From UBA4093 sp036676455 (GTDB taxonomy: Bacteria; Cyanobacteriota; Sericytochromatia; S15B-MN24; UBA4093): a stretch of 64,000 nucleotides of DNA. The position numbers were made by a program, and so were the translations under genes. This document shows, one piece after another, positions 63,442 through 64,000 of the stretch. Under the pieces are notes generated by a model. The model did no database searches and was not told the DNA's origin. It worked only from the letters and a program-made list of their open reading frames with translations. The stretch covers positions 62,001-126,000 of the forward strand of contig JAKFCW010000021.1 of the NCBI GenBank assembly GCA_036676455.1, written 5' to 3'. The number at the start of each line of letters is the position of its first letter. Position 1 is the stretch's first letter.

Positions 63442-64000
63442 ATGAGATACGATTTCAAGCAAACGGCGGCACTCATCACGGCGGCAGGCATGCTGGCGCT
63501 GACGGGATGCGGCCCATCCGGCGAACGGCAACCGCAAGCAGCAGGCGGCGACCAGGAGAGCCGAGTCGCCTCGGATGCCGCCCAGCGCACCTTTGTGCCC
63601 CCTGGGCAGCTGGATGAGTACTACCTCTTCTACTCGGGCGGTCATTCCGGCCAGGTCTACCTCGCGGGCGTTCCCTCCATGCGTCACATCGCGACCATTC
63701 CGGTCTTCACGCCCTACCCGGCCACCGGCTACGGCTTCGACGAAGAAACCAAGGAGATGCTCGGCGGCTACACCTGGGGCGACGTCCACCACCCCGCCCT
63801 CTCGCAGACGAAGGGCAACTACGACGGTCGCTGGCTCTTCGTAAACGACAACGGCAACAACCGGGTCGCCCGCATCAACCTCAACGACATGAAGACCCAC
63901 CAGATCCTCCAGCTGCCCAACGTGATGGGCAACCACGGCTCCAGCTTCGTCACCCCCAACACCGAGTACATCCTTTCCGCCTCCCGGTTCTCCGTGCCCG
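63442..64000 (+). CDS. nosZ: Nitrous oxide reductase, Sec/lipoprotein type (5-prime part)
   Basis: The first 186 residues are present and the gene runs off the window. NosZ reduces N2O to N2 with copper centres CuZ and CuA in the periplasm. The motifs FYSGGHSGQVYLAGVPSMRH, ATGYGFDEETKEMLGG, WGDVHHPALSQTKGNYDGRW and FVNDNGNNRVARINLNDMK are the N-terminal beta-propeller with CuZ histidines (GDVHHP). The leader lacks a Tat twin-arginine and ends in the lipobox LTGC (Cys23), placing it with the clade II, Sec-exported enzymes. AAGAAGGGG precedes the ATG. Confidence 0.93.
   Translation, partial: MRYDFKQTAALITAAGMLALTGCGPSGERQPQAAGGDQESRVASDAAQRTFVPPGQLDEYYLFYSGGHSGQVYLAGVPSMRHIATIPVFTPYPATGYGFDEETKEMLGGYTWGDVHHPALSQTKGNYDGRWLFVNDNGNNRVARINLNDMKTHQILQLPNVMGNHGSSFVTPNTEYILSASRFSVP

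Overview
The window is GC-rich DNA packed with genes on both strands, from a bacterium with a Gram-negative type envelope: a TolC/adaptor/RND efflux set, an outer-membrane barrel end and several lipobox lipoproteins. No ribosomal RNA, tRNA, insertion sequence, phage or CRISPR array was seen. Two things hint at a non-photosynthetic member of the cyanobacterial lineage (Sericytochromatia-like): the octamer GCGATCGC (HIP1) occurs 29 times by hand count where base composition predicts about two or three, and there is a plant/cyanobacterial-type ferredoxin-NADP reductase. No photosystem genes are present. This placement is an inference and needs a phylogeny.

Layout. 1-5.8 kb: end of an outer-membrane protein followed by a translationally coupled TolC/MFP/RND efflux operon. 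6-11.3 kb: a large protein of unknown function, RluE-type pseudouridine synthase, hotdog thioesterase, ferredoxin-NADP reductase and a tyrosine-rich/arginine-rich lipoprotein. 11.6-30.4 kb: a signalling island. A seven-gene Wsp-like chemosensory operon (CheW, CheR-TPR, CheW, MCP, CheA-REC, CheB, REC3-HK-REC-Hpt) is followed by a PAS kinase/receiver pair, a NarL-type regulator, and cyclic-di-GMP genes: two HD-GYP-PilZ paralogues, an intact EAL, a pseudo-EAL and a pseudo-receiver. Three promoters in the c-di-GMP part share one architecture: a CCCTA element, then a GGGGA-N-TCCCCTCAC box, then a -10-like hexamer, at identical spacings. No GGDEF cyclase is visible, so the island looks built to lower or sense c-di-GMP rather than make it.

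30.4-47 kb: IscS and YgfZ/IBA57-type Fe-S genes, an unexplained lower-GC interval ending in a terminator, a LysM-NodB polysaccharide deacetylase, MnmG, a squalene-synthase-like enzyme divergent from a glycosyltransferase, a DUF1015 protein coupled to an RlmI-type methyltransferase, an EF-hand/papain-like protein, and an amidase lipoprotein whose second amidase domain is degenerate. 47-58.8 kb: C2/ketone-body metabolism, with malate synthase and isocitrate lyase (glyoxylate shunt), a TVP38 membrane protein, a MetX-like hydrolase, a GntP permease and 3-hydroxybutyrate dehydrogenase, next to a symporter-fused histidine kinase like CrbS/CbrA. CGTTAC boxes recur in two of the intergenic regions here. 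58.8-64 kb: a lipoprotein, a 7-TM-type sensor kinase, two pirins around a HxlR regulator with a predicted leaderless transcript, and the start of a Sec/lipoprotein-type nitrous oxide reductase (nosZ) cut by the window edge.

Short palindromic repeats (GTCAYTCCCGCG ... CGCGGGARTGAC) lie at five gene ends across the window. Many genes overlap by ATGA/GTGA/TTGA, and TTG or GTG starts are common.
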